This document shows positions 17,158 through 25,918 of a stretch of 64,000 nucleotides of DNA, piece by piece. Origin of the DNA: Rhodohalobacter sulfatireducens (GTDB lineage: Bacteria > Bacteroidota > Rhodothermia > Balneolales > Balneolaceae); NCBI RefSeq assembly GCF_022012475.1, contig NZ_JAKLWS010000004.1, positions 186,001 to 250,000 of the forward strand, given 5' to 3'. Positions within the stretch are counted from its first letter, which is position 1; every line of letters begins with the position of its first letter. The notes below the pieces were generated by a model. It did no database searches. It saw nothing but the letters and a program-made list of their open reading frames with translations, and was not told the origin of the DNA. The position numbers and the translations under genes are program-made.

Positions 17158-20016
17158 TCAGGCAATCGGAATATATATTTCCCAACGGGTACCCTTTCCG
17201 GTCTTTGTTTTAAGTGAATACTCTCCATTTAGTTGTTCAACCCTCTCCTTGATATTTTGCACACCATAACCGTCACTCCGAATCTCAGACGGTTCAAAAC
17301 CTTTCCCATCATCTTCTATTCGGATATGAAGTTTCCCCGATTTCATACGAAAACAGATATCTACTTGATCGGCCTTGGAATGTCGGGCAATATTGGTGAG
17401 AATTTCCCGAAAAATCAGCCATATATTTTTTCGTTCCGTTATTGCGGGACGCCCTGAAAGTGTATCCCGAACTGAAAATTCATACTTGATATTTTGTGCA
17501 TCCAGCATATCAGCCGCAAATCGTTTACATCTCAGGAATAGATTTTCCCAGTCATCATTTTCAGAATGAATAACCCATACAATATCACTGACTTTCTCTT
17601 TTGCCTCTCGGGATGATTTAGTAATCAGCGACAGGAATCGATTGTTCTCTTTCTCATCCAGTTTCTGAGAATTAATCGCATCCGCAAAAAAGTTTATACT
17701 GCTAAGTGTAGAGCTTAATTCATCATGAAGGTCCCTGGCAATCCCATCTCGAATCCGTTGCTCTCTCAGTATAGTGTTCAATCGAATTCGATAACCGCCA
17801 TAAATAATACCACCTGTGATTAAAAGATACCCAATATATGCCCAGATGGTTCGATACCAGGGCGGCAGAACGGTAAATGTAAATGAGTCGATAGCGCCCG
17901 CCTGTTCATATACATTACGTCCCTGAACCTGGAAAGTATAGGTTCCCTCAGGAATAAAAGTGTAGTCTTTTTGAGTTTCATCCGACCAGTCACTCCACTC
18001 CTCTTCATAACCTTTTAAGCGTACGCGGTACGTATTTTCTTCCGGTTCGATATAGCTGGCAGCAGCGTAATTAAATCGCAATTCATTATTCTCAAAGGAG
18101 AACACAGGAGTTTCAGACAACTCACCGTATCCACCATAAACCAACGAATCATTCGGCATGGAAACGGCCGTAATATTGGTGTTAAAATCGTGTTTGTATG
18201 TCCAATTGGGATCGGATAGATGAAACAACCCCTCGCCCCCAAACCAGGCAGTTCCGTCAGGGTTGCAATGGATATTTTCGATCGAGTTATCAGCACCAAT
18301 CAACCGATACGGAATCTCTGTAATTTCCCAGGAATTTTCCTTCCGAACCGCTCTTTTCGTTAGGAAGTTGTTTCGAAACCAAATTTCATCCGGTGAACAC
18401 TGTTCGAATTGAAAGACCTGCGTCGAGTTCAACCCGGGGTCATTGAATGAAGAATCAGGCTGAAAAGAATCGGACTTTGGGTCGTACACAAACAAACCAC
18501 TGTCTGTTCCCAACCTTATCTTATTGTCAATCAGTGCTACATGCCGTATCGGGAGTTCTTCGTTTTCAAAATCAGGAATGTATGTCTCTAATGTATTGCT
18601 GTTCAATGATTTTCGAATCACTTCATTTTGATAGGTAACAGCCCAGATCTCATCTCCATCCACATAAAAATCCCGAAATTCCGATGATTCACTTCTAAGA
18701 ACTTCATCGATCTCTGCCGAATCTCCTTGTATTACTATTTTGTCTATGGAGTGTGATTGTGAGCCAAAAAATGCATCCTCAAAAGCAGCAGACGGCTCGA
18801 GTTTCGAATAGTTTCCATCGCTGTAGAGGTTTACAAGTTCATTGTCCCCTAACCTCAAAAGACCCGGTGGATAAGATACAAACAGAGATCCATTCAGGTT
18901 GATAGCATCATAAACAGTCTGATCGATACCCGGATATTTTTGAATTTCATTTCCGGGTTCAAAGAAAAATAATCCGTTTTGAGAACCAACATAGATCGTG
19001 TCTCCCAGCGATTCAATAAATGATACGATCCCGTTAAACCCATTTTGCTCGGGAATCACAGAGACAGGATTATTAACCAACACCTTTATCATTCCATCAA
19101 CAGAGGTAGCCCAGAGTGTCCCTTCCCGGTCTACATAAATTTCGTAAATCACATTTGTTGGCAGGCCGGTATCCTCGATTATGGTTTTCTTAAGTGATCC
19201 ATCTGTTCCAACAATCAAAATTCCGCCATTTAAAAATGCCAAAGCTATTTCATTTTCATTGATAAATGTTGCCCTATATAAAGAATGTTCCCTCAAATAG
19301 TCATCCACTTCTGATGGTTGATCCGTAAACGTTTCCCCATCGTACTTCACGAATCCCCGATTTCGAAAAATCAACAGTTGATTGCCGGCATAAGGCAGAA
19401 TCGACACCAGGCGATCCTCAATAAACGCTTCAGTGCCGGGAATATCTTCCCACCGGTTACTTTCAATACGCTGAATTCCGCTATTTTCCCTCTGTACCCA
19501 AATTTTGTTACCCACTGTAAATATGCCTCTGAGCCGATCCTGGCTCTCCAAAACCCGAATGGTATCCTCTTCTAAAATATAGATGGCATCGGAAGTGCGG
19601 TGATATAACCTGTTTTGAAATTCCACCATCTGCCATACATCGCCAAATGAGTGTTTCGTTGAATCGATCTGATCTTTAAGCGAATGCAGTGTAAAAGAGT
19701 GAAGTGAATCGCTCACAAAATGTCCGAAATCACCAACACCGCCCCAGTGGATGTTGGAATTAAAAGAATACAACGAGCGAATAGCACCTGTTCCCGGCAC
19801 TCTGTCCCATCTCCAGTTGACTCCATCAAACTGATCTGTTCCCTCTCCCTGGCTTCCAAAATAAAGATATCCCGAGCTGTCTTGAGCAATGGACCAGTGC
19901 TGGGGATGTGAATCGATCGTTTCTGCATCGTAATGGTGGATTAAAGGCATACTCTGTCCCCAAACCAATAAAGGCAGAGATGCATAAAGAAATACTGAAC
20001 TTATCCACTTAGCCAT
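17158..20016 (-). CDS. propeller-type sensor histidine kinase (HisKA_3), copy 1
   Basis: The 952 residues begin with a signal peptide (to about residue 20). Residues 25-640 form a Reg_prop-like beta-propeller region with many W/G-rich blades (DSSGYLYFGSQG, DREGTLWATSVDGM), then a Y_Y_Y domain (YRVRLKGYEEEWSDWS, FIPEGTYTFQVQGRNVY), one membrane segment near 730-750, the HisKA_3 box with His764 in ARDLHDELSS, and a HATPase domain (N-box NIARH near 875, DDGKGF near 902, GYGVQNIKERV). It should sense an outer signal and phosphorylate the response regulator encoded two genes upstream. It is a close paralogue of the kinase at 25919-28783. Confidence 0.92.
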   Translation of the reverse strand: MAKWISSVFLYASLPLLVWGQSMPLIHHYDAETIDSHPQHWSIAQDSSGYLYFGSQGEGTDQFDGVNWRWDRVPGTGAIRSLYSFNSNIHWGGVGDFGHFVSDSLHSFTLHSLKDQIDSTKHSFGDVWQMVEFQNRLYHRTSDAIYILEEDTIRVLESQDRLRGIFTVGNKIWVQRENSGIQRIESNRWEDIPGTEAFIEDRLVSILPYAGNQLLIFRNRGFVKYDGETFTDQPSEVDDYLREHSLYRATFINENEIALAFLNGGILIVGTDGSLKKTIIEDTGLPTNVIYEIYVDREGTLWATSVDGMIKVLVNNPVSVIPEQNGFNGIVSFIESLGDTIYVGSQNGLFFFEPGNEIQKYPGIDQTVYDAINLNGSLFVSYPPGLLRLGDNELVNLYSDGNYSKLEPSAAFEDAFFGSQSHSIDKIVIQGDSAEIDEVLRSESSEFRDFYVDGDEIWAVTYQNEVIRKSLNSNTLETYIPDFENEELPIRHVALIDNKIRLGTDSGLFVYDPKSDSFQPDSSFNDPGLNSTQVFQFEQCSPDEIWFRNNFLTKRAVRKENSWEITEIPYRLIGADNSIENIHCNPDGTAWFGGEGLFHLSDPNWTYKHDFNTNITAVSMPNDSLVYGGYGELSETPVFSFENNELRFNYAAASYIEPEENTYRVRLKGYEEEWSDWSDETQKDYTFIPEGTYTFQVQGRNVYEQAGAIDSFTFTVLPPWYRTIWAYIGYLLITGGIIYGGYRIRLNTILREQRIRDGIARDLHDELSSTLSSINFFADAINSQKLDEKENNRFLSLITKSSREAKEKVSDIVWVIHSENDDWENLFLRCKRFAADMLDAQNIKYEFSVRDTLSGRPAITERKNIWLIFREILTNIARHSKADQVDICFRMKSGKLHIRIEDDGKGFEPSEIRSDGYGVQNIKERVEQLNGEYSLKTKTGKGTRWEIYIPIA

Positions 20017-20028
20017 GAAGAAAAGGTT

Positions 20029-20292
20029 TTACAAATCCTCTTCTTCCTCTTCTGCTTCGCCAACCTCTACTTCAACCCTTTCCTCTCCATTTCCACCATC
20101 ATCAACAACTGATTGAACTCGAATATAGACAGGCTTATTCGTTTTCGATATAAATGTCATATCGAGCAAATTCTCGTTTGTGAGCTTTTTTATAGAGTGT
20201 GGAGAAACAGATTCAGGTTTTTTCTTTGTTTTATCTTTGATGATGAGTTTGGAATCTGTCTTATTTGCTACAGCCTCAACCGTTGGATTCAT
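20029..20292 (-). CDS. small protein between response regulator and kinase genes
   Basis: An 87-residue protein of unknown family, 12 bases upstream of the kinase start. It is Lys-rich at the N-terminal half (KDKTKKKPESVSPHSIKKL) and ends in an acidic tail of Glu residues. A middle strand region reads FISKTNKPVYIRVQSVVDD. No signal peptide or membrane segment is seen. The paralogous module has an unrelated 160-residue protein in the same place, so the slot is kept while the sequence differs. Confidence 0.6.
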   Translation of the reverse strand: MNPTVEAVANKTDSKLIIKDKTKKKPESVSPHSIKKLTNENLLDMTFISKTNKPVYIRVQSVVDDGGNGEERVEVEVGEAEEEEEDL

Positions 20293-20400
20293 AATGTGAA
20301 CTTACTTTTTTATTAGATAGTCTTCATTCCCGAATAGTACTCTTGTTCAAGGGTACCATTTTTTTGGTACTTCAAAAAAAATAATTGCAGAGCATTACAA

Positions 20401-21072
20401 TTATGACTCAGCCATCTTAATAAGCCCGTTCGCCAGGCCTTTGGCTACTGCTTCCGCTTTACTGTTGACCTGCAGCTTGCGGTAAATATTACGAATGTGG
20501 TACCCAACACCATCCACGGAGAGGTAAATCTCCTCTGCGATAGCTGAATAGGAGTTACCTTCTGCTAACAATCGCAATACCTCTTGCTCTCGGTCGGTCA
20601 AATCCAGTTTTTCTTTTTTCTTAGGCTGAGTTTGCATAGAAGCAATTACTTTTCGGGCAATGATTGGCGACATTGGAGAACCACCCTCATAAGCATCTTT
20701 CACTGCCTGGATCAGTTCATCCGGACCCACTTTTTTGATGAGGTACCCTATCGCCCCGTTTTGCAGAGCCTCAAAGATGTGCTGGGAATCTTCCATCACA
20801 GAGATCATGATAATGGATAAGCTCGGATTGATCTCTAAAAACTTCTCAACGCCTTCCGTACCCATAATGCCGGGAAGCTGAATGTCTAACAGGATGATAT
20901 CACACCATTCAATGTCATCGGACTCGAGTGCTGATTCACAATCCCGAAACACACTTTTCACAACAATTTGAGAATCACTGTCGAGGATCGTCTCCCACCC
21001 CTCACGGATATATTGATTATCCTCTACAATGACGACGCGTATGAGTTCCGATTCCTGTCCGTTTTCTTCCAT
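20401..21072 (-). CDS. NarL/FixJ-family response regulator, copy 1
   Basis: 223 residues: a receiver domain with acidic pocket VEDNQ, phosphorylation site Asp63 in ILLDIQLPG, and Lys113 in YLIKKV, then a LuxR-type helix-turn-helix (LTDREQEVLRLLAEGNSYSAIAEEI, VGYHIRNIYRKLQVNSKAEAVAKG). It heads the module with the small protein and the kinase. A perfect CTACAT-N4-ATGTAG repeat lies 43 bases before the ATG, which suggests autoregulation. It is closely similar to the second regulator at 29314-29970, so cross-talk between the two systems is likely. Confidence 0.93.
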   Translation of the reverse strand: MEENGQESELIRVVIVEDNQYIREGWETILDSDSQIVVKSVFRDCESALESDDIEWCDIILLDIQLPGIMGTEGVEKFLEINPSLSIIMISVMEDSQHIFEALQNGAIGYLIKKVGPDELIQAVKDAYEGGSPMSPIIARKVIASMQTQPKKKEKLDLTDREQEVLRLLAEGNSYSAIAEEIYLSVDGVGYHIRNIYRKLQVNSKAEAVAKGLANGLIKMAES

Positions 21073-21115
21073 CCGCTTTTTTATTTAAAAATGGCTATGA
21101 TTCAGAAGCCAATCA

Positions 21116-21131
21116 CTACATGGTTATGTAG
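21116..21131 (-). promoter_or_regulatory. putative shared operator, copy 3
   Basis: On the minus strand AACTACATAACCATGTAGTG, a perfect CTACAT/ATGTAG repeat followed by ATTGG, 43 bases before the response-regulator start. The extended match to copies 1 and 2 includes the bases outside the repeat. Confidence 0.6.
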
Positions 21132-21381
21132 TTTTTTGTAGATCATTCAACCGTGAATAGATTTCAATTTAAAAGACTTTCGAAGACTTTCTAAGCTTCT
21201 TCAGGACTCGATTCGCACAAATTGATCAAACGCTATAGTAGTATCACAGACTTCGGAAGTCTCATGATGGGTAGTTTTAGTTAACCGAAAATGGGGTAGG
21301 ATGCAAATTGCAGATAGATTTTGGTAAAAAAATTTAACTCTCGACGATATTTTTTCACAACTCACCTAATTTCGTAATTCT
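21132..21381. other. non-coding gap with a short palindrome
   Basis: This stretch between the response-regulator promoter and the end of the lipoprotein operon has no convincing frame. It contains the palindrome AGACTTCGGAAGTCT at 21248-21262, which recurs in near-identical form at 30113-30131. No T-run follows it, so I do not call a terminator. Confidence 0.5.
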
Positions 21382-22905
21382 TTATCTCGGTAAGTATCTA
21401 AGAAATTCACCATACACACCCACCGCATATACCGTTTGACTGTCAATGATTTGAATTTGTGCTGTGATTACAGAATCGTCGCCATTTATTACATTTTGGC
21501 GACTCCATGAAGCTCCACCATTTGTGGTCATAAATATTCCCTGGTTAGCTCCAATCCACCCTAGGCTTGAGTTGATAAATTGCATATCAAAACTCCCACC
21601 AAACTGTGATAAATCCGTTTGTAAACTCCAGTTTTTGCCACCATCATTGGTTTTATACATTCCATTCCTATTAAAACCCCATCCAGTTGAACTGTTTACA
21701 AAGTCAACGAGATAATAGCTTTCTGAAGCTTGCTTCCAATTAATCCCTGCATTCTCAGATCTAAAAGTTTGAGGTGCACCAGGAACCCATAACGTACTCG
21801 GTCCTGACTCTTCAACTTCACCCAGTGTAACCCAGCCATCTGGGTGATTTTCACCAAACAATTCTATCTCTTCCCAGTTTTGTCCGCCATTGATTGATCT
21901 CAATAAAAGTCCATCATTTTCTGTTTCTTTCAGATCCTCATCATCATAACCCGATACGAATATTTTGTTTTGGTTCAATGCAGTTATATAACAAGCACAC
22001 GAACGATCAACCGTGTATTGTTCTCTCCAGGTTTGACCTCCATTGTCTGTATAAAAAATAACTCCACTATTAAAATGATCTGTGTCAGCATTTCCGCCTC
22101 CAACAGCCCAGCCAATATTCTTATCAACAAACATTATATCTGTAAATTGCCATTCTTTATTTGTAAACTGATGATTCCAGCCATAACCTCCATTATCGGT
22201 GTGATAAATTGAATATTCATTCTCTCCGGCATCGGGATTAATTGTCGTTATCCAGCCTTCATTTTTATTTAGGAAAAATGATGACGTTACATGTTCAGTT
22301 ACTGAATTTTCGATAACCCACTTACCACTTCCTGAGACAAACACAGCATCCGCATTCACCTCATCCTCAAACGATACCTCCACCGGATTTTCCGTGCCAT
22401 TAACATCTCCTTCCCAGCTTACAAATTGCCAGCCATCCTCAGGTGTGGCTGTGAGTCGGACCCGGCGATCCGCGTGTTTCATTTTTCCATTCTCATCCAG
22501 TATTTCTACATCCACATCTCCTTCTCCCTCAATTTCCACTTTAACATCCTCGTGCTGAAAAATAGCTGTGACTGATATATTATTTGAAATTGAGATACTT
22601 TTTGGATTATCAGCTCCCTCGACACCCCCTTCCCAACGTATAAACTCCCACTGCTCGGCAGGAACGGCCATCAGTTCTACCATAGAACCTTCTGCATATT
22701 CGGTTAATTTTGAACTCAATTGGGATTCTTTGACTTCACCCTGACCTTTGATCTCTACGGAAAGTGAATGGGTTTCCTCTTCCGAAACAGATGAAGAGGA
22801 ATCGGGTGAACAGGAGAGAATCAAACATGCAAGAATACACACAAGTACGATACAAGTTGCATTTTTCTGTAGAAGATGATTTGATCTGTTTTTCAATTGA
22901 CTCAT
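21382..22905 (-). CDS. InlB-repeat / Ycf48-like repeat lipoprotein
   Basis: A 507-residue lipoprotein: basic start, hydrophobic segment and lipobox LILSC. Residues 45-195 hold two divergent InlB B-repeat-like units (EGSMVELMAVPAEQWEFIRWEGG, RRVRLTATPEDGWQFVSWEGDV). From about 200 on there are BNR/Ycf48-like repeats with the recurring GWxxG and DGGxxW pattern (HTDNGGYGWNHQF, YTDNGGQTWREQY, KTNDGGKNWSLQ), probably a beta-propeller. It is last in a three-gene operon, 15 bases after the FISUMP gene, and is a shorter paralogue of the first gene of that operon. Confidence 0.8.
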   Translation of the reverse strand: MSQLKNRSNHLLQKNATCIVLVCILACLILSCSPDSSSSVSEEETHSLSVEIKGQGEVKESQLSSKLTEYAEGSMVELMAVPAEQWEFIRWEGGVEGADNPKSISISNNISVTAIFQHEDVKVEIEGEGDVDVEILDENGKMKHADRRVRLTATPEDGWQFVSWEGDVNGTENPVEVSFEDEVNADAVFVSGSGKWVIENSVTEHVTSSFFLNKNEGWITTINPDAGENEYSIYHTDNGGYGWNHQFTNKEWQFTDIMFVDKNIGWAVGGGNADTDHFNSGVIFYTDNGGQTWREQYTVDRSCACYITALNQNKIFVSGYDDEDLKETENDGLLLRSINGGQNWEEIELFGENHPDGWVTLGEVEESGPSTLWVPGAPQTFRSENAGINWKQASESYYLVDFVNSSTGWGFNRNGMYKTNDGGKNWSLQTDLSQFGGSFDMQFINSSLGWIGANQGIFMTTNGGASWSRQNVINGDDSVITAQIQIIDSQTVYAVGVYGEFLRYLPR

Positions 22906-22920
22906 CTGCCCTCCTTGATC

Positions 22921-23907
22921 TTAATCCCTGACACATCTGACCGACATACCTGTAGCTTTTGATAAACCCTCTTCGGTATTCCACACACTGCGCCAAAACC
23001 AATTATAAATATATAAACTGGCTCGGTACATAGGATTTATATCCACATCTTCCGTGTAAGGATCGTCAATCTCATCCTGTAACCAAATCCAAGAAGTTTC
23101 GCCAAATGTTACGAACCCATTCAAATCACGTAAACCTGATGGAAGAGCAGAAAATCCAGTTTCGTTTGTGGCTCCTTCATTGGGCTGATGCCATATGTTA
23201 ATAGCTTTAATTTTTCCACCAACATTCTCATCTTCTCCCCGAAATCCCTGAAAGCTGTATGCTTCTTCTTCCGGCATCCCCAGGAACATCTCCATCTCGA
23301 TCCAGTCCTTATCGGTAGAGACGTGCCATCCATCGGGGCAGATATTTCGGGGATCATCCACGGCGTACCAGTTATAAAGCTTGCCGTGGAGGTTATTATG
23401 GATCTCATCGTTATCATAATAGCTCCAGGCACCGGTGGTCAGGTTATCCCACTCTTGTTGATTGGTGACGTTGGGAATTTCATCTCCGTTAGCATACCGG
23501 CTGGTTCGCAGGTTCTGCGCCATCCACTCCTGATCCCCAATGATCACTGTTTCATAGCCGTTCCCATCGATGTCGGTAACACCTTCCTCAAAGTTTGCCA
23601 CCAGGTTTTTATCACTGTCCATAATCACCAGCGTTTCCGGAAGCGAACCGGATTGGTCGCCCGACCATTTTGAAAATACCCAGTCCTTATTGTTTTTTGC
23701 GACCACTTCCACTCGCTCACCCTCCTCAAATTGACCTTCTGCAGGTGTTACACTTCCCGCTTCTTCAGGAACTACGGAAATGGTAAGTGTATACATTTCA
23801 GGTGTAGATGAGGAAGTATCAGAGGAACATGAAAAACCCCAAATACCCATGGCTGTAATAACTATGAGTACCATACAGAGTTCACTATATTTCAATGGTT
23901 GTCCCAT
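22921..23907 (-). CDS. FISUMP-domain lipoprotein with one InlB-like repeat
   Basis: A 328-residue lipoprotein (lipobox near GFSC). Residues 40-110 form one InlB B-like repeat (GERVEVVAKNNKDWVFSKWSG). The rest is the Fibrobacter succinogenes major paralogous domain: VIIGDQEWMAQNLRTSRYANGD, GKLYNWYAVDDPRNICPDGWHV, ETGFSALPSGLRDLNG, and the end VRCVRD. This domain is common in cell-surface proteins of Bacteroidota and Fibrobacter; no reaction is known. It sits in the middle of a lipoprotein operon, 17 bases after the first gene. Confidence 0.85.
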   Translation of the reverse strand: MGQPLKYSELCMVLIVITAMGIWGFSCSSDTSSSTPEMYTLTISVVPEEAGSVTPAEGQFEEGERVEVVAKNNKDWVFSKWSGDQSGSLPETLVIMDSDKNLVANFEEGVTDIDGNGYETVIIGDQEWMAQNLRTSRYANGDEIPNVTNQQEWDNLTTGAWSYYDNDEIHNNLHGKLYNWYAVDDPRNICPDGWHVSTDKDWIEMEMFLGMPEEEAYSFQGFRGEDENVGGKIKAINIWHQPNEGATNETGFSALPSGLRDLNGFVTFGETSWIWLQDEIDDPYTEDVDINPMYRASLYIYNWFWRSVWNTEEGLSKATGMSVRCVRD

Positions 23908-23924
23908 ATTTCTTTATTTAAATA

Positions 23925-25670
23925 TTATTCCTGTGAATAACGTAGTATTGAGCCGCCTACCGAAACCCAACCCGTTTGACTGTCAACAAAGTTGAATGAG
24001 CCAACGCCATCCGAAACGCTCACTGGATTGCCATTATCGTATACCTGCTGCTCATTCCAGGTCTCTCCACCATCTGTAGTTTGTTGAATTGTTCCGTTGT
24101 CAGTACCCATCCATCCGAGTTCAGAATTAACAAAATAGATGTATGCAAAACCTGATATTGACCTCTGCTCACTCCAACTTTGACCACCATTCGTTGTTTT
24201 AAATATCTGACTTCTCACATCCGGATGGTTCGAAAAATCAAATTTTACTCCCCAACCGATGCTACCGTTTACAAAGTTAATCCTACTGAAAGAATGATCT
24301 GAGACAATACTCCAGCTGTTACCGCCATTGCCGGTTTTATACAGTCCATTCATTCCCGTCATCCAGCCGTTGTCATCTCCAGAAAAATCCACATCCAAAT
24401 GCATTTCAGGATCATCCGAAACAGATTGTTGTGTCCAGGAACTGCCTCCGTTGTTTGAACTGATGATCACTCCGTGTTCTCCCAATTCAGGTTTATTAAT
24501 ATCCACTTCGCCAACCACAATAATGGTATTCGAATTTACAAGCTCTAAAGAGTATGCAATCGCGTCTTCAAAATAGTATTGTTCACTCCAACTTTGTCCG
24601 CCATTGCTTGTGTGCAAAATTTTTCCATACCAATTAACTTCTTCACCGAACGGATAAGCCCCTATTAAAGCCCAGCCATTATTTTCATCTGCAAATTCAA
24701 GATCATAAAAGAACTCTCTGACATTCCCGGCTTTATACTGCTCCGACCAGGTTTGCCCGCCATCGTTTGTATGAAATATTGATCCGGATTCTTCAAACGG
24801 TATATCAGACGTGGATAACCATCCAGTATTCTGATTCGTAAAATGTACTGAGCTTATTGGCCTGTTGGTCACTCTGCCCTGCAGAATCCATCTTCCCTCA
24901 TCCGAAACAAATACCGCATCTACGGTCATCTCTTCGTCGAAGGTGGTTTCGATGGGGTTTTCTGAACCGGTCAGGTCACCCTCCCAGCTTACAAATTTCC
25001 AGCCTTCTTGAGGTGTAGCGGTAAGCCGAACACGCCTTGATGCTGATTTTCGTTTCCCGGTTTCTTCATCAATGTACTCCACTTGTACATCCCCTTCACC
25101 CTCAACAATTACGTTCACCACCTTTTCAAACATTGCAGTAACACTTACCGGTGAATTGATCGTAACTGTCTCCGGATTTTCCTGACCTGAAAGAGACTCA
25201 TCCCAACCGGTAAATTCCCAACCGCCTGCGGGTACGGCTGTCAACTCCACAACAGACTCCGCCGGGTAATCGGTAGATTTTGCATTCACCAACCGCTCTT
25301 CAACTGTTCCCTCTCCTTCGATGTTTACAGTCAGTGCATACTCTTTTTTCTCGAACAGGGCGCTCAAGGATTTATCATCATCCATCATAATGGTGGCGGG
25401 ATTGGTTGATCCCGAATAGTCACCGCCCCAGCCGGTAAATACCCAATGCTCATTAGCTGAAGCACTAACCTGTACTTCCGTGCCTTTATCATATTCACCC
25501 TGGTCCGGGGAAACTGAACCCGCCTCTGCCGGTGATACGTTTGTGGTTAAGGTATAAACGGGGGTGTTTTCAGTGGAGCAGGAGCTCACAGCAATAAGCG
25601 AGGCCCCAAGAATAAATAACCATGCAGGCAATTTTATTACAGTCGATATTCTGTTCTTTCTCCTTTTCAT
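23925..25670 (-). CDS. InlB-repeat / Ycf48-like repeat lipoprotein, long copy
   Basis: A 581-residue lipoprotein with lipobox AVSSC after a hydrophobic segment. Three InlB B-like repeats span about residues 38-260 (HWVFTGWGGDYSGSTNP, GWEFTGWDESLSGQENP, GWKFVSWEGDLTGSENP). Then come six or so Ycf48/BNR-type repeats, each with a Gly-Trp turn and DGGxxW (HTNDGGQTWSEQY, HTSNGGQSWSEQYY, QTTDGGETWNEQQ). It heads the three-gene operon; the operator-like repeat at 25737-25752 is 66 bases before its ATG. Cell-surface binding is inferred; the ligand is unknown. Confidence 0.82.
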   Translation of the reverse strand: MKRRKNRISTVIKLPAWLFILGASLIAVSSCSTENTPVYTLTTNVSPAEAGSVSPDQGEYDKGTEVQVSASANEHWVFTGWGGDYSGSTNPATIMMDDDKSLSALFEKKEYALTVNIEGEGTVEERLVNAKSTDYPAESVVELTAVPAGGWEFTGWDESLSGQENPETVTINSPVSVTAMFEKVVNVIVEGEGDVQVEYIDEETGKRKSASRRVRLTATPQEGWKFVSWEGDLTGSENPIETTFDEEMTVDAVFVSDEGRWILQGRVTNRPISSVHFTNQNTGWLSTSDIPFEESGSIFHTNDGGQTWSEQYKAGNVREFFYDLEFADENNGWALIGAYPFGEEVNWYGKILHTSNGGQSWSEQYYFEDAIAYSLELVNSNTIIVVGEVDINKPELGEHGVIISSNNGGSSWTQQSVSDDPEMHLDVDFSGDDNGWMTGMNGLYKTGNGGNSWSIVSDHSFSRINFVNGSIGWGVKFDFSNHPDVRSQIFKTTNGGQSWSEQRSISGFAYIYFVNSELGWMGTDNGTIQQTTDGGETWNEQQVYDNGNPVSVSDGVGSFNFVDSQTGWVSVGGSILRYSQE

Positions 25671-25736
25671 AATCGTGTGGTTTTGTTATCAGCCAACTTT
25701 CGTACTGAAGTGTAATTTTGTGGAACTACACTTGCA

Positions 25737-25752
25737 CTACATGAATGTGTAC
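25737..25752 (-). promoter_or_regulatory. putative shared operator, copy 4 (degenerate)
   Basis: On the minus strand GTACACATTCATGTAGTG: the right half ATGTAGTG is intact and the left half is degenerate. It lies 66 bases before the first lipoprotein gene. By itself it would be weak; it is called because of position and the exact right half. Confidence 0.4.
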
Positions 25753-25880
25753 CAGAGAGAAGAGGAGAATTATAGAATCTTCTTTGCAATAGTTTTTTGT
25801 CAACCGAACTATTCATTGGCAATCACTTAAATGAAAAGAAGTGGCTTATAAGAACTATAATGCAAAAGTACCACCATATG

Positions 25881-25916
25881 AACGCTTCACGAAGCTGCGC
25901 ACACTTGAAGGTTCTT
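25881..25916. repeat. dispersed short repeat, copy A
   Basis: AACGCTTCACGAAGCTGCGC followed by ACACTTGAAGGTTCTT resembles the stretch at 32483-32517 over about 36 bases (AACGCTTCA..., CTTGAAGGTTCT identical). It lies directly after the kinase stop. The ends are inversely related (CTTCA, TTGAAG), so it can form a hairpin. Confidence 0.45.
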
Positions 25917-25918
25917 AC

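Noticed and set aside
20341-20366. Inverted GGTACC/GGTAC around a T-run between the first regulator and the small protein gene
   Set aside because: The stem is only about five or six bases, and the T-run is in the loop, so it is not a convincing terminator or operator.
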